From: a bacterium
GTDB lineage: Bacteria; Oederibacteriota; JAAXVQ01; JAUVAV01
Assembly: GCA_021108215.1 (NCBI GenBank)
Contig: JAIORK010000045.1
Location: 1 to 64,000, forward strand
Length of the DNA stretch: 64,000 bases
Direction of reading: 5' to 3'
The notes below the pieces were generated by a model. It was given only the letters and a program-made list of their open reading frames with translations. It ran no database searches and was not told the origin of the DNA. This document shows, piece after piece, positions 8,933 to 16,785 of the stretch. Numbering within the stretch: position 1 is the stretch's first letter; every line of letters begins with the position of its first letter. The position numbers were made by a program, and so were the translations under genes.

Positions 8933-9284
8933 TCTCCACCTCAACTTCCAGATGATCTAAATACAATTCCATACCACTGATTGTATCGAGTGATTGCGAC
9001 TGACACCCTTGGCAGGCAAAACTCGGCGGGGTAATCTCACTGACCTGACCGCACACCAAACACTTGGCTTTGATGGGTGCTTCTATAATATTCAGCTTTG
9101 AGCCCGCCGCCGGTGTATCCTGGATCAAAGCTTCATACGCCGATTCTAAAAATTGCGGAACAATTTGGCGCATACGCCCTGCAACAACGTGTGCACTTAG
9201 CAAACGTTTGGGCCGGGGTTGCATCGTCTTGATGGCATCTAAAATAGCTTCAACCAAATTCTGACAAATAGAAAATTCATGCAT
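8916..9284 (-). CDS. hypA: HypA/HybF nickel chaperone
   Basis: HypA delivers nickel to the hydrogenase precursor with HypB. The 122-residue protein starts with the essential MHEFSI motif (His2 is part of the nickel site) and has a zinc ribbon made of CLVCG and CQGCQS (residues about 73-93). ATG at 9284 is used because the family requires Met-His at the start. It is the first gene of the minus-strand hypABFCDE cluster. A truncated, degenerate copy of this gene lies at 10541-10812. Confidence 0.95.
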   Translation of the reverse strand: MHEFSICQNLVEAILDAIKTMQPRPKRLLSAHVVAGRMRQIVPQFLESAYEALIQDTPAAGSKLNIIEAPIKAKCLVCGQVSEITPPSFACQGCQSQSLDTISGMELYLDHLEVEVENETGN

Positions 9285-9755
9285 CAATGTCTCTTTTCCA
9301 ATTCATAGAAATCAACCGGTGATCATAGGCGACTCCGCGATAACACATGTTCTAGTTCAGGCGGATATCCTGCAGACTTGCACTCACAAACCAACTCAGG
9401 GAATTTTATTCTATTTTGATGGATTTGCCAATGGTTTTCAGAGACGCTGAGGTTTTATTTTCTCTCACGTTTATTTATTCACACGGTATCTTCTTACCTG
9501 GTTTTTAGGCAACACACAGTGGTCGCGCCTCGTTGCCACCCTGCCGAGGCACAAGCATGTCAATTGATATACTCCTCACAATTACATAATAACCGCTTTT
9601 TTTATACCCAACGGGCCATTTTTCGTTCTTTTATCCAGCTTGCCTTCCCATGCCTTTCATGTTAGTATCATCCGGTTTTCAGACCACGCGCAATTCAAAT
9701 CCGTCGATTTGCAGCCTAAACAGCAGATTTGATTGTTTATTTCAAGGAGTTAACA
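9285..9755. other. Gene-free divergent region between hypA and the nickel transporter
   Basis: About 470 bases separate the divergent hypA and transporter genes, and no open frame here looks real. A hairpin GCCTCG (9527-9532) / CGAGGC (9545-9550) lies in a GC-richer island. The segment around 9398-9470 is repeated, partly deleted, near 10830-10900 as part of the hypA duplication. Promoters for both directions must lie here, but no box is good enough to call. A metal-sensing leader is conceivable; I do not see a riboswitch consensus. Confidence 0.5.
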
Positions 9756-10469
9756 ATGTCTCATACAATAATTCTTTTGGCAGGCACCGCCGCATCCATC
9801 GGCTTTTTCCATACTCTTTTAGGACCTGATCATTATGTTCCTTTTATTGTCATGGGACGCGCCAGAAACTGGTCTCTTTTAAAAACCCTTTGGATTACTT
9901 TTCTTTGTGGACTCGGACACGTTTTCAGCTCAGTACTGCTTGGATTTAGCGGAATTGCTTTGGGACTTTTGGTGACAAAATTGGAAATTTTTGAGGGATT
10001 TCGGGGAAATCTGGCTGCCTGGGCATTCATTGCCTTTGGTTTCGCGTACTTCATCTGGGGTGTCCGCCAAGCTGTTTTGAATAAATCACATACTCATTTG
10101 CACACCCATGCCGACGGAACCCAACATGTGCATACTCATAAGCACCGGCAAGAACACGCCCATGTGCATCCTGCATCCCGCAAGCCTTCCCTTACGCCTT
10201 GGGTTCTATTCACAATTTTTGTGCTGGGTCCGTGCGAACCTTTGATCCCGATCCTGATGTATCCGGCTGCAAACGCCGGCTTGGCCGGTCTTATTTTTAT
10301 CACTGGAGTTTTTATGGCGACAACCATCACAACCATGCTGGCTGTTGTGACAATTGCATCCCTGGGCGTTAACCTGTTTCCACTCAAACGCATTGAACGC
10401 TACATGCATGCCATTGCCGGTGCCACCATCTGCATTTGTGGTTTGAGCATTCAATTCCTTGGTTTATAA
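9756..10469 (+). CDS. Nickel/cobalt transporter-like membrane protein with His-rich loop
   Basis: A 237-residue membrane protein of the sulfite-exporter/UreH/NicO type, with about six membrane segments. Residues near 20-26 read TLLGPDHYVPF, the HxxxxDH-like metal site in the first helix of this superfamily. A cytoplasmic or periplasmic loop at about 111-138 carries eleven His in a Thr/His alternation, as in nickel and cobalt carriers. ATG at 9756 is chosen for CAAGGAG six bases upstream. Its place next to hypA-E, for an enzyme that needs nickel, makes nickel uptake the most likely role; cobalt or export roles are possible. A family A repeat abuts the stop codon. Confidence 0.8.
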   Translation: MSHTIILLAGTAASIGFFHTLLGPDHYVPFIVMGRARNWSLLKTLWITFLCGLGHVFSSVLLGFSGIALGLLVTKLEIFEGFRGNLAAWAFIAFGFAYFIWGVRQAVLNKSHTHLHTHADGTQHVHTHKHRQEHAHVHPASRKPSLTPWVLFTIFVLGPCEPLIPILMYPAANAGLAGLIFITGVFMATTITTMLAVVTIASLGVNLFPLKRIERYMHAIAGATICICGLSIQFLGL

Positions 10470-10534
10470 AAACCCACAGGCTTACCCGGCATTCGCCCCC
10501 GCATACGCGGGGCAAGCTGGGCAAGTGCGCCGGA
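10466..10534. repeat. REP-like family A element
   Basis: This copy reads ATAAAAACCCACAGGC and continues into the core with CCCCGCATACGCGGGG. It starts inside the stop region of the transporter gene and ends at the edge of the duplicated hypA fragment, which suggests it marks a recombination junction. The outer right arm is missing here. Confidence 0.75.
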
Positions 10535-10540
10535 CAAACA

Positions 10541-10812
10541 AAGTTCGGCGATGTAATCCCACTGACCTAACCGTACGCTAAACATTTGGCAGTGATCGGT
10601 ACTTCTGTGATTTTCAGCTTGAAGCCCGCCGCCGGTGTATCCTGAATTAAAGCCGCATACGCTGATTCCAAAAATTGCGAAATAATCCGGCGCATACGCC
10701 CTGTAACAACGTGTGCACTTGGCAAACGTTTGGGCCGGGGCTGCATCGTCTTGATGGCATCCAAAATAGCTTCAACCGAATTCTGACAAATGGAAAACTT
10801 GTGCATCAGCAA
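10541..10812 (-). pseudogene. hypA: Decayed duplicate of hypA
   Basis: The minus-strand frame encodes about 80 residues that track HypA from its N-terminus (MHKFSICQN versus MHEFSICQN) through AKCL, then stop exactly where the zinc ribbon begins: CLVCGQ has become CLAYG-stop. The second ribbon pair is absent because homology ends at the adjacent repeat near 10541. Homology extends beyond the start into 10830-10900, which matches 9395-9470 upstream of the real hypA, with an intervening stretch deleted. Loss of the conserved Glu3, one ribbon Cys and the whole ribbon makes function unlikely. This is a local duplication that has diverged. Confidence 0.85.
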
Positions 10813-11079
10813 ACTCTTTTCGAATTAATAACTCAGGAAATTTTATTCTATTTTAATCAATTTGCCAATGATTTCCAGGAATGCAGCTGTTTTATTTCTA
10901 AAAATTGTACGGATTATATTATTTGGAATTATAGTATGGAAAAACTTTTAAAAATCCTACGTCAATGACAAAATAAGGAGTTGTTTATTATTTATTCGAT
11001 CTAACAAAATCATTGCTTTTTACCGGTTTATCCGTTATCTTTCTTTTGTAATATAAAAAATATTTCCAGGAGGGACTTT
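10813..11079. other. Intergenic leader of the secreted-protein operon
   Basis: The left part (to about 10900) is the duplicated hypA upstream DNA. The right part is AT-rich and should contain the promoter of the gene at 11080; AGGAGGG lies directly upstream of that start at about 11069-11075. No gene is seen. Confidence 0.5.
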
Positions 11080-13086
11080 ATGAGAAAAATCGCAACATGG
11101 CTTTTCTGTGCATTGCTCATTACTGCAATAAGTGATGTCGGCTCAGCCACCCAGGTCTTAGGTGGTCAGGCAGGTAATGCCGATGACACCAGTGACGCAA
11201 CTTACCATTTTGATTCACAAAATGAAGATTTTCAAATAACCATGCCGGATGGGACGTCACTCACCAATGCTGACATACCTTATCATTATGGTACTGACTT
11301 CAAAATCTTACAAAACAACAAAGATTTAATTGCAGAAAAAAATCTTGCCGTTGAAGGCGGTAATTTAACCAGCTCTAACTTAAGCAATGATAATTATCCC
11401 CTTGCAAATACCGTGGCCATTGATCCGGCTCTTGGGTTAATCAAATTTTCCCCGGTTGGTACCTGGTCAGGTGCAGAACGTAAGGATAATGGCGCACAAA
11501 TGCCGACTGATACCCCGACACTGGCACTCAATAATAACGGCGAAGCATTTTTAGCTTTTTGGCAACCTGATGCCTTCTCAGGTCTTCCTTTTATCTGGGC
11601 TCGTCGTTATACTCAACAAAACGGTTGGTATAATCCTGTTTCATTCACAGTTGCTACAGACGCAACTAATCCCAGAATAGTCATGAATGATAGTGGTCAA
11701 GCTATTTGTATTTATCATACTAATAACGATATCTATGCGAATTGGTATGTTCCCGGAACAGGCTGGTATGGTTCTGTAACATTGCAGGCCAACAATAACA
11801 ATGTAATAGGCATTCCGGTTGTTGATTTAAATGCCAATGGTCAGGCAGTTATGATTTTTGCCCAAACAACCGGCTCATACGATATCCTTTATGCCCGCAG
11901 ATTCAACTTTAACAATCAATATTGGTCTGATCCTGTTCAAATTGATGTTACCGGCTATTCAACTTATCGTAATTATTCAGTTGATATTAATAATACCGGT
12001 AGAATTGCTGCTGCTTTCAGACAAGATATGGGCAGCCCTGACTACCGTATTTATGTTGCGCAATATAATGGCAGTTCCTGGTTAACACCGGATCGAATTG
12101 ACCCTGAGTTTAGTACTGATGATGATGATATGCCATCAGTATCCATCAATGATTCCAATCGTGTGCTTGTAACCTATCTTCACAGTTTACCTGGAACTGA
12201 TCGTGTTTTTGCCCGTGAATATGATCCAACCACAACCTGGTATGACAATGTAACGATAAGTGCTCATTCAACAATAGAAAGTGCCCGTAACCCACAATCT
12301 AAAATGGATAATAACAATCAGGGTTTTTGTGTGTTCGAACAAGATGTTGACGGTACATCAACCATCCAGGCAGCCCGCTTTCAAAGCGGTACTGGTACCG
12401 GTTGGGATCAAGCTGTTACCATAAGTCCAAACGTAGCAGCAAATGCCGAATCAGCATCATTGGATATCAATGATAATGGACATGCCATGGTGGCATTTGC
12501 TATTCAAGGAGCATCTACATCTGATATTTATTATAATACATACAATCCTCATACGGGCGGTTGGCAGGATATCGTTGAATATGAAGGTTTATTGAACTCC
12601 AAAATCGGTGATTTACAGAATACATATATTCCGGTGGCAAGCATTAACAATCAAGGCAAAGCCATGGTTGCTTTTCTGCAAGATACGCTTACGAGCTCTC
12701 AAATACACCTCAATATGTTCGACAATGCTGTTCCAACCGGCACTTTGGAAGTTAATTATTATAAAACTGATCCAACACCCACAGCTACACCGGCGACAAC
12801 AGTTAATGAAGCCTCAATTGTTAATCGCAAATTATTACCCGGCAGCGGTGAATCAAGCACTATTAATTATTCCACAACCAAAGCCGGCCTAATCACCATC
12901 AAGGTTTATAACTTAAAAGGTAAATTGGTTAAAACTTTGGTTGAAGGTTATCATCAGGCAGGTACTTACTCAATTACCTGGGCTGCTCAAAACGTGAATG
13001 GCAACCTGGTAGCCAGTGGTATTTATATTGTACATATTAAAACACCTAAAATAACCAAAACGCTTAAAATTGCGGTAGTAAAATAA
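11080..13086 (+). CDS. Secreted repeat protein with C-terminal FlgD-like Ig domain
   Basis: A 668-residue exported protein with a clean signal peptide (residues 1 to about 23). From about 140 to 560 it consists of repeated beta-rich units with recurring phrases such as DLNANGQAVMIF, DINNTGRIAAAF and DINDNGHAMVAF, each followed by a Trp-containing strand; this pattern suggests a beta-propeller-like fold. After a Thr/Pro-rich linker near 565-580 comes a C-terminal domain of about 70 residues (VYNLKGKLVKTLVEG, NGNLVASGIYIVHI) of the FlgD-like Ig type that many candidate-phylum bacteria use as a surface-sorting tail. The next gene, a PorV-like barrel, starts 28 bases downstream and may be part of its export. 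No enzymatic motif was recognised. Confidence 0.8.
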   Translation: MRKIATWLFCALLITAISDVGSATQVLGGQAGNADDTSDATYHFDSQNEDFQITMPDGTSLTNADIPYHYGTDFKILQNNKDLIAEKNLAVEGGNLTSSNLSNDNYPLANTVAIDPALGLIKFSPVGTWSGAERKDNGAQMPTDTPTLALNNNGEAFLAFWQPDAFSGLPFIWARRYTQQNGWYNPVSFTVATDATNPRIVMNDSGQAICIYHTNNDIYANWYVPGTGWYGSVTLQANNNNVIGIPVVDLNANGQAVMIFAQTTGSYDILYARRFNFNNQYWSDPVQIDVTGYSTYRNYSVDINNTGRIAAAFRQDMGSPDYRIYVAQYNGSSWLTPDRIDPEFSTDDDDMPSVSINDSNRVLVTYLHSLPGTDRVFAREYDPTTTWYDNVTISAHSTIESARNPQSKMDNNNQGFCVFEQDVDGTSTIQAARFQSGTGTGWDQAVTISPNVAANAESASLDINDNGHAMVAFAIQGASTSDIYYNTYNPHTGGWQDIVEYEGLLNSKIGDLQNTYIPVASINNQGKAMVAFLQDTLTSSQIHLNMFDNAVPTGTLEVNYYKTDPTPTATPATTVNEASIVNRKLLPGSGESSTINYSTTKAGLITIKVYNLKGKLVKTLVEGYHQAGTYSITWAAQNVNGNLVASGIYIVHIKTPKITKTLKIAVVK

Positions 13087-13114
13087 TAAATAAAAGAATG
13101 GAGGAAAAATCAGT

Positions 13115-14017
13115 ATGAAAATTAACCAAGCGCTGGTTTCAATCGCTTTAACTTGTCTTATCGGTCTTGGTACAACTTCAGCCATGGCCGGCAGTTCATC
13201 CACATCCGGTGGTCTGGTATTGGAACAAGCTGTCGGCACACGCAGCCTGGGTATGGGTGAAGCTTTTGTTGGTATTGCCAATGACAGCAGCACCCTTTAC
13301 TGGAATGCCGCCGGTCTTACTAATGTGAAAGGCGTGCAAATCAGTGCAACCTACTTGATGGGTCTGGCTGAAACCACTTACGAACAAATCCTTTACACTC
13401 AAAATCTTGAAAAAAACGGCGGTTTTGGTATTGGCATCATCATGCTCCAGGGTGGTGCTTTTGAACTGGATGACGGCAGTGAGGTTGAAGCTCAAAACGA
13501 TCTGGTCATCATGGGTGGTTATGGTTACACCTTAACTAAAAAATTGAGTGTTGGTGCCAGCCTAAAATACTATAGTAGTACCTTGATCGATGAATATACT
13601 GCTACTGCCTTTGCCGGAGACTTAGGACTTCTACTTGCTCTTGATAAAGACTTGTCAATTGGTCTTAGTGTTCAAAACATTGGTACTGAAATTAAGTACA
13701 TTGACGAAGGTGACAGCCTGCCTTTAACCATACGTTTGGGCGCCGGTTATAAAGCTGCCATTGCCGACCTGCATTCAACTCTATTTTCAGTTGATTTGGT
13801 CAAGGTTAATGATGCCGATCTTAATGTTCACATGGGCGCTGAATATGTATTCAACAACATAACGGCCGTTCGTTTAGGTTACAAAACAGGTTACGATTTG
13901 GAAGGCTTAACCGCCGGTCTGGGCTTTAGCTGGAATATCTTCCAACTTGATTATGCGTTTGGTTTGGTTCAGGAATTGGATTCCACCCACAAGTTCACTG
14001 TTTCCGCCAAGTTCTAA
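13115..14017 (+). CDS. PorV/PorQ-like outer-membrane beta-barrel protein
   Basis: A 300-residue protein with a signal peptide (about 25 residues, ending in AMA) and the family signature GTRSLGMGEAFVGIANDSSTLYWNAAGL right after it. The rest is amphipathic beta strands, ending in an aromatic C-terminal strand as in outer-membrane barrels. In Bacteroidota, PorV shuttles type IX secretion substrates to the surface; the same family occurs in other phyla beside proteins with FlgD-like tails. It is co-transcribed with such a protein here, and a strong terminator follows at 14033. GGAGG lies upstream of the start. Confidence 0.85.
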   Translation: MKINQALVSIALTCLIGLGTTSAMAGSSSTSGGLVLEQAVGTRSLGMGEAFVGIANDSSTLYWNAAGLTNVKGVQISATYLMGLAETTYEQILYTQNLEKNGGFGIGIIMLQGGAFELDDGSEVEAQNDLVIMGGYGYTLTKKLSVGASLKYYSSTLIDEYTATAFAGDLGLLLALDKDLSIGLSVQNIGTEIKYIDEGDSLPLTIRLGAGYKAAIADLHSTLFSVDLVKVNDADLNVHMGAEYVFNNITAVRLGYKTGYDLEGLTAGLGFSWNIFQLDYAFGLVQELDSTHKFTVSAKF

Positions 14018-14032
14018 TTTCGGTTATTCATC

Positions 14033-14066
14033 AAAAGGGCGGCCAAGATTGGCCGCCCTTTTTTTT
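14033..14066 (+). terminator. Intrinsic terminator after the PorV-like gene
   Basis: A 14-base perfect stem (AAAAGGGCGGCCAA, a GA loop, then its complement) is followed by a run of T. It lies 16 bases after the stop of the gene ending at 14017 and closes the two-gene operon. Confidence 0.93.
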
Positions 14067-14243
14067 ATACCTACTTTTAACGCCCCACTCTCGGCATTAA
14101 TCCGACCAAAAAAAAATATTCCGCCGTTTTTTCTGTTATACTTAATGAATATTTCAGGTTGCTTAATGATTTTTAATATTTTTCATCCTAAATTATTTAT
14201 TGCCAGCCTGCAAACATCTCCACCAAGGGGGGGCCGATACGGC

Positions 14244-14786
14244 ATGCCGAACACCAAGGGCACTGATGTTGTTACTTTAAAAAAAATACTTAAAAATCGC
14301 GGCGAAGAAACTTATCGGGATTTCTTGAAAAAACTTGACGAAGAAACCACTGAAGCTTTCCTAAAAATAATCACTACCACCTGGACGCCCATCCACCTCC
14401 AGGCAAAAATTTATGAAGTTGCCGCCGCAACCCTATTTCCCGGGCACAACCGGGGTATCCTGCAACTTCACCGTGAATTGGCGAAAAGCTCCTATTCCAG
14501 TATATACAAAATCTTTTTACGCATCCCGACTATTCCTTTTATTGCCCGCCGGGCCGCCGCTGTTTGGAGAAGTTATTATGACACCGGCAATGCTTCTGTT
14601 GAAAATATCGAAAATAAATCTTTAGATTTTATTGTCCGTGCTTTTCCGCAGCTTCCCTTTACACTGCGCGAAGCTGCCAATGCCCACATTGCCGTCCTGG
14701 TTGAGGCCACCGGTGCAAAAAATGTCCGCGTCGTGCATCATGATAGTGATCCCCAACAATGGACATGGAAAATTACCTGGGAATAA
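14244..14786 (+). CDS. Unknown protein, DUF2378/TIGR02265-like pattern
   Basis: A 180-residue soluble protein with no signal peptide or membrane segment. ATG at 14244 is preferred over the longer frame from 13947, which would run through the terminator and shows no protein-like composition; GGGGGG lies about ten bases upstream. The layout (helical N-terminus, then VWRSYYDTGNASVENIENKS, a sandwich-like C-terminus ending in WTWKITWE) recalls the DUF2378 family known mainly from myxobacteria, but this is a weak resemblance. It is converging with the hydrogenase protease gene and has no clear partner. Confidence 0.6.
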   Translation: MPNTKGTDVVTLKKILKNRGEETYRDFLKKLDEETTEAFLKIITTTWTPIHLQAKIYEVAAATLFPGHNRGILQLHRELAKSSYSSIYKIFLRIPTIPFIARRAAAVWRSYYDTGNASVENIENKSLDFIVRAFPQLPFTLREAANAHIAVLVEATGAKNVRVVHHDSDPQQWTWKITWE

Positions 14787-14822
14787 TCTCTAGAAGCGGC
14801 AGCTTGCCTCCGTCGATTTTTT

Positions 14823-15266
14823 TTAAAGCTCGGGAATTTGGCTGAATGTGTCGCTGCGGATCATTTCAATAACACGGTCTGCGGAGTCTCTGACAACCGG
14901 TGTGAGTTCCTGCCCATCTTCCACCTTTGCCGGCTGAATACCGATAAAAACCACCTCTTTTTGAACAGACTGGCGCATATAATTAATCACAATATATAAT
15001 GGCAGTGAATGGGTTCCCCCGCCCATGTCCTGTATTTCTTCATAGTCGACTCGCCGAAACTCGCCTGCTTTAATATCCATTTGAGCGGCATCGACGATCA
15101 CAAGGTAATCCGGTTGATGTTTTTTTACCACAGACGTATAATTTTCCGGGAGCGTAGCGCAATCCAGTGCCAGCCACCCTTCCGCCTGAAAGTTTTGCGC
15201 AATGTAATTCCCCACGCCATCATCACCGCGCAATTGATTACCAATACCCATTAAAAGTTTCTTCAT
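14823..15266 (-). CDS. hycI: [NiFe] hydrogenase maturation endopeptidase (HycI/HyaD family)
   Basis: This 147-residue protease removes the C-terminal extension of a nickel-loaded large subunit. The family signature GIGNQLRGDDGVG is at the N-terminus (the second Asp position binds nickel), followed by VIVDAAQMD with the second acidic ligand and GGGTHSLPL with the conserved His. ATG at 15266 is chosen for its fit to the family start and AAGGACG upstream. Its substrate is almost certainly MbhL at 16782-18020, which ends in the cleavable DPCISCMDR|VAIVRKGK form. An intrinsic terminator separates it from mbhN, so it may have its own promoter or depend on read-through. Confidence 0.93.
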   Translation of the reverse strand: MKKLLMGIGNQLRGDDGVGNYIAQNFQAEGWLALDCATLPENYTSVVKKHQPDYLVIVDAAQMDIKAGEFRRVDYEEIQDMGGGTHSLPLYIVINYMRQSVQKEVVFIGIQPAKVEDGQELTPVVRDSADRVIEMIRSDTFSQIPEL

Positions 15267-15326
15267 TTTAATTATCGTCCTTCTTTCCAGTCTTTGCCTG
15301 ATGGCCGGCATCACGAATAGTGTATA

Positions 15327-15355
15327 AAAAAGGCGACGCGAAAGCGCCGCCTTTT
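15327..15355 (-). terminator. Intrinsic terminator of the mbh operon
   Basis: On the minus strand AAAAGGCGGCGC, a TTTC loop and GCGTCGCCTTTT form a stem followed by T-rich sequence. It lies 15 bases after the mbhN stop, in the direction of hydrogenase transcription. Confidence 0.88.
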
Positions 15356-15369
15356 AGCATCAACCGGTT

Positions 15370-15774
15370 TTACTCCAGCACATTCGCTTGATCATAGCGG
15401 TTTGTTGTGGCTGTTAAAAATTCATCTGTCATGGAAAGTAAGTTTTTAGGACAAACTTCGGTGCACTGTCCGCACTGGATACACTGGACGGCAAAAACGA
15501 CGATTCGTTTTTCTTCCCGATAAAGATCAATCGCATGTGACGGGCAAACGCGCGAACACATTCCGCAACCGGTGCACCCTTCACTTTTATACGCGATCTT
15601 CCCACGGAAACCTGCGGGTATTGCTATCGGCGGATTGATGGTCTCCGTACCTTCGCCGACTGATTTTAAAAAACCAGTCACGGAACCGGGCAAATATTTT
15701 GAAGGGAACAGATTGGTGACGGGCTTTTTAAATAGTTGTTTAAAAACCCGACGCACCATCGGTAAACTGAACAT
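15370..15774 (-). CDS. mbhN: MbhN, 2x[4Fe-4S] ferredoxin-like hydrogenase subunit
   Basis: A 134-residue subunit homologous to NuoI that carries electrons from ferredoxin toward the small subunit. Two classical cluster motifs are visible: CTGCGMCSRVCP and CIQCGQCTEVCP (residues about 69-110). An N-terminal amphipathic part probably docks to the membrane arm. CAGGAG lies upstream of the start, 15 bases after mbhM. It is the last of the 14 mbh genes. Confidence 0.92.
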   Translation of the reverse strand: MFSLPMVRRVFKQLFKKPVTNLFPSKYLPGSVTGFLKSVGEGTETINPPIAIPAGFRGKIAYKSEGCTGCGMCSRVCPSHAIDLYREEKRIVVFAVQCIQCGQCTEVCPKNLLSMTDEFLTATTNRYDQANVLE

Positions 15775-15789
15775 AGTCCAACTCCTGTT

Positions 15790-16785
15790 TTACTTTATAA
15801 GGCTGTCCAACATCAGCAGCAGCAGCCCCAAAATAGTCAACGTTCCGCCAAATTTCCAATAAACTTCCACCACTTGGGTAATCCGGAAGCGTGCCATGGA
15901 TGCGCGCATCAGTGTGATGGAGAAAAACATAACCACGAATATTTTCAATACAAAAAATGCGATATCGATGATCGCCGCCAAATCCGAGCTCACATGCAGG
16001 CAGCCGGAAATAGTGTAAGGAAAAAACAAAGCAATGGTCAGCGCGGACATGACAATCATTTTGGTGCCCAACGCCAGATAAAACATGGCCAGATTTCTTC
16101 CCGAGTATTCAACCATCAATCCATCGGCCAATTCGGACTTGGCTTCCGGAGAATCAAACGGCACCTTGGAAAGCTCTCCGGGGGTCACAATAATCTGAGC
16201 AAATAATAACAGAACAAAACCGATCACACCAAAAGGACCGACAATATTCCAAACAGGATTTTCAGCAATGGTTTTGAGCGAGAAAGGATTGTCCAAACCA
16301 ACCTGGGAAAGCTTCCAGGCAAAGGAAATCACAATCGCACCCAGCGGCGCTTCATAGGCAATCATGGTTACCATTTCACGCTGGGCGCCAATCGCGGAAT
16401 AGGGGGACGCAGCGGAAAACCCACCGATCACCATGGCCAGGGCTGACATGACCAACAGGTACATCACCAGGATCAGGTCACCGTAGCCCTCCAAAACAGG
16501 GCCGAACCCGGCAAATGGAATATACAGCATGATGGAAACCGCTGCGGCAAAGGCGATCACCGGCGCGGCATTAAAAACCCAGGCCACCGCATGTTCGGGA
16601 ACAATATTTTCCTTTTGCATGAGTTTAAGAAAGTCCCAATAGGGCTGGCGCAGCTTCGGTCCGATTCTGGCTTGCATCATTGCCACCAGTTTGCGGTCAA
16701 CACCTTGTGCAATAAACCCGCCGACAACTGCCAGCGCAGTCATACCGAACACACCCAAAATAATTTTCAATAAAAGTGCCGTCAT
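15790..16785 (-). CDS. mbhM: MbhM, NuoH-like membrane subunit
   Basis: A 331-residue integral membrane protein with about eight helices, related to NuoH. It joins the hydrogenase arm to the ion-pumping arm. The family motif MMQARIGPKLRQPYWDFLKLMQKE and the E/D-rich segment DSPEAKSELADGLMVEYSG are visible. The start at 16785 overlaps the mbhL stop as ATGA, which excludes the longer frame to 16896 that lies inside mbhL. Confidence 0.94.
   Translation of the reverse strand: MTALLLKIILGVFGMTALAVVGGFIAQGVDRKLVAMMQARIGPKLRQPYWDFLKLMQKENIVPEHAVAWVFNAAPVIAFAAAVSIMLYIPFAGFGPVLEGYGDLILVMYLLVMSALAMVIGGFSAASPYSAIGAQREMVTMIAYEAPLGAIVISFAWKLSQVGLDNPFSLKTIAENPVWNIVGPFGVIGFVLLLFAQIIVTPGELSKVPFDSPEAKSELADGLMVEYSGRNLAMFYLALGTKMIVMSALTIALFFPYTISGCLHVSSDLAAIIDIAFFVLKIFVVMFFSITLMRASMARFRITQVVEVYWKFGGTLTILGLLLLMLDSLIK

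Noticed and set aside
9481-9755. Nickel/cobalt or cobalamin riboswitch upstream of the transporter
   Set aside because: Only one simple hairpin (9527-9550) was found; no conserved core of either riboswitch class could be recognised.
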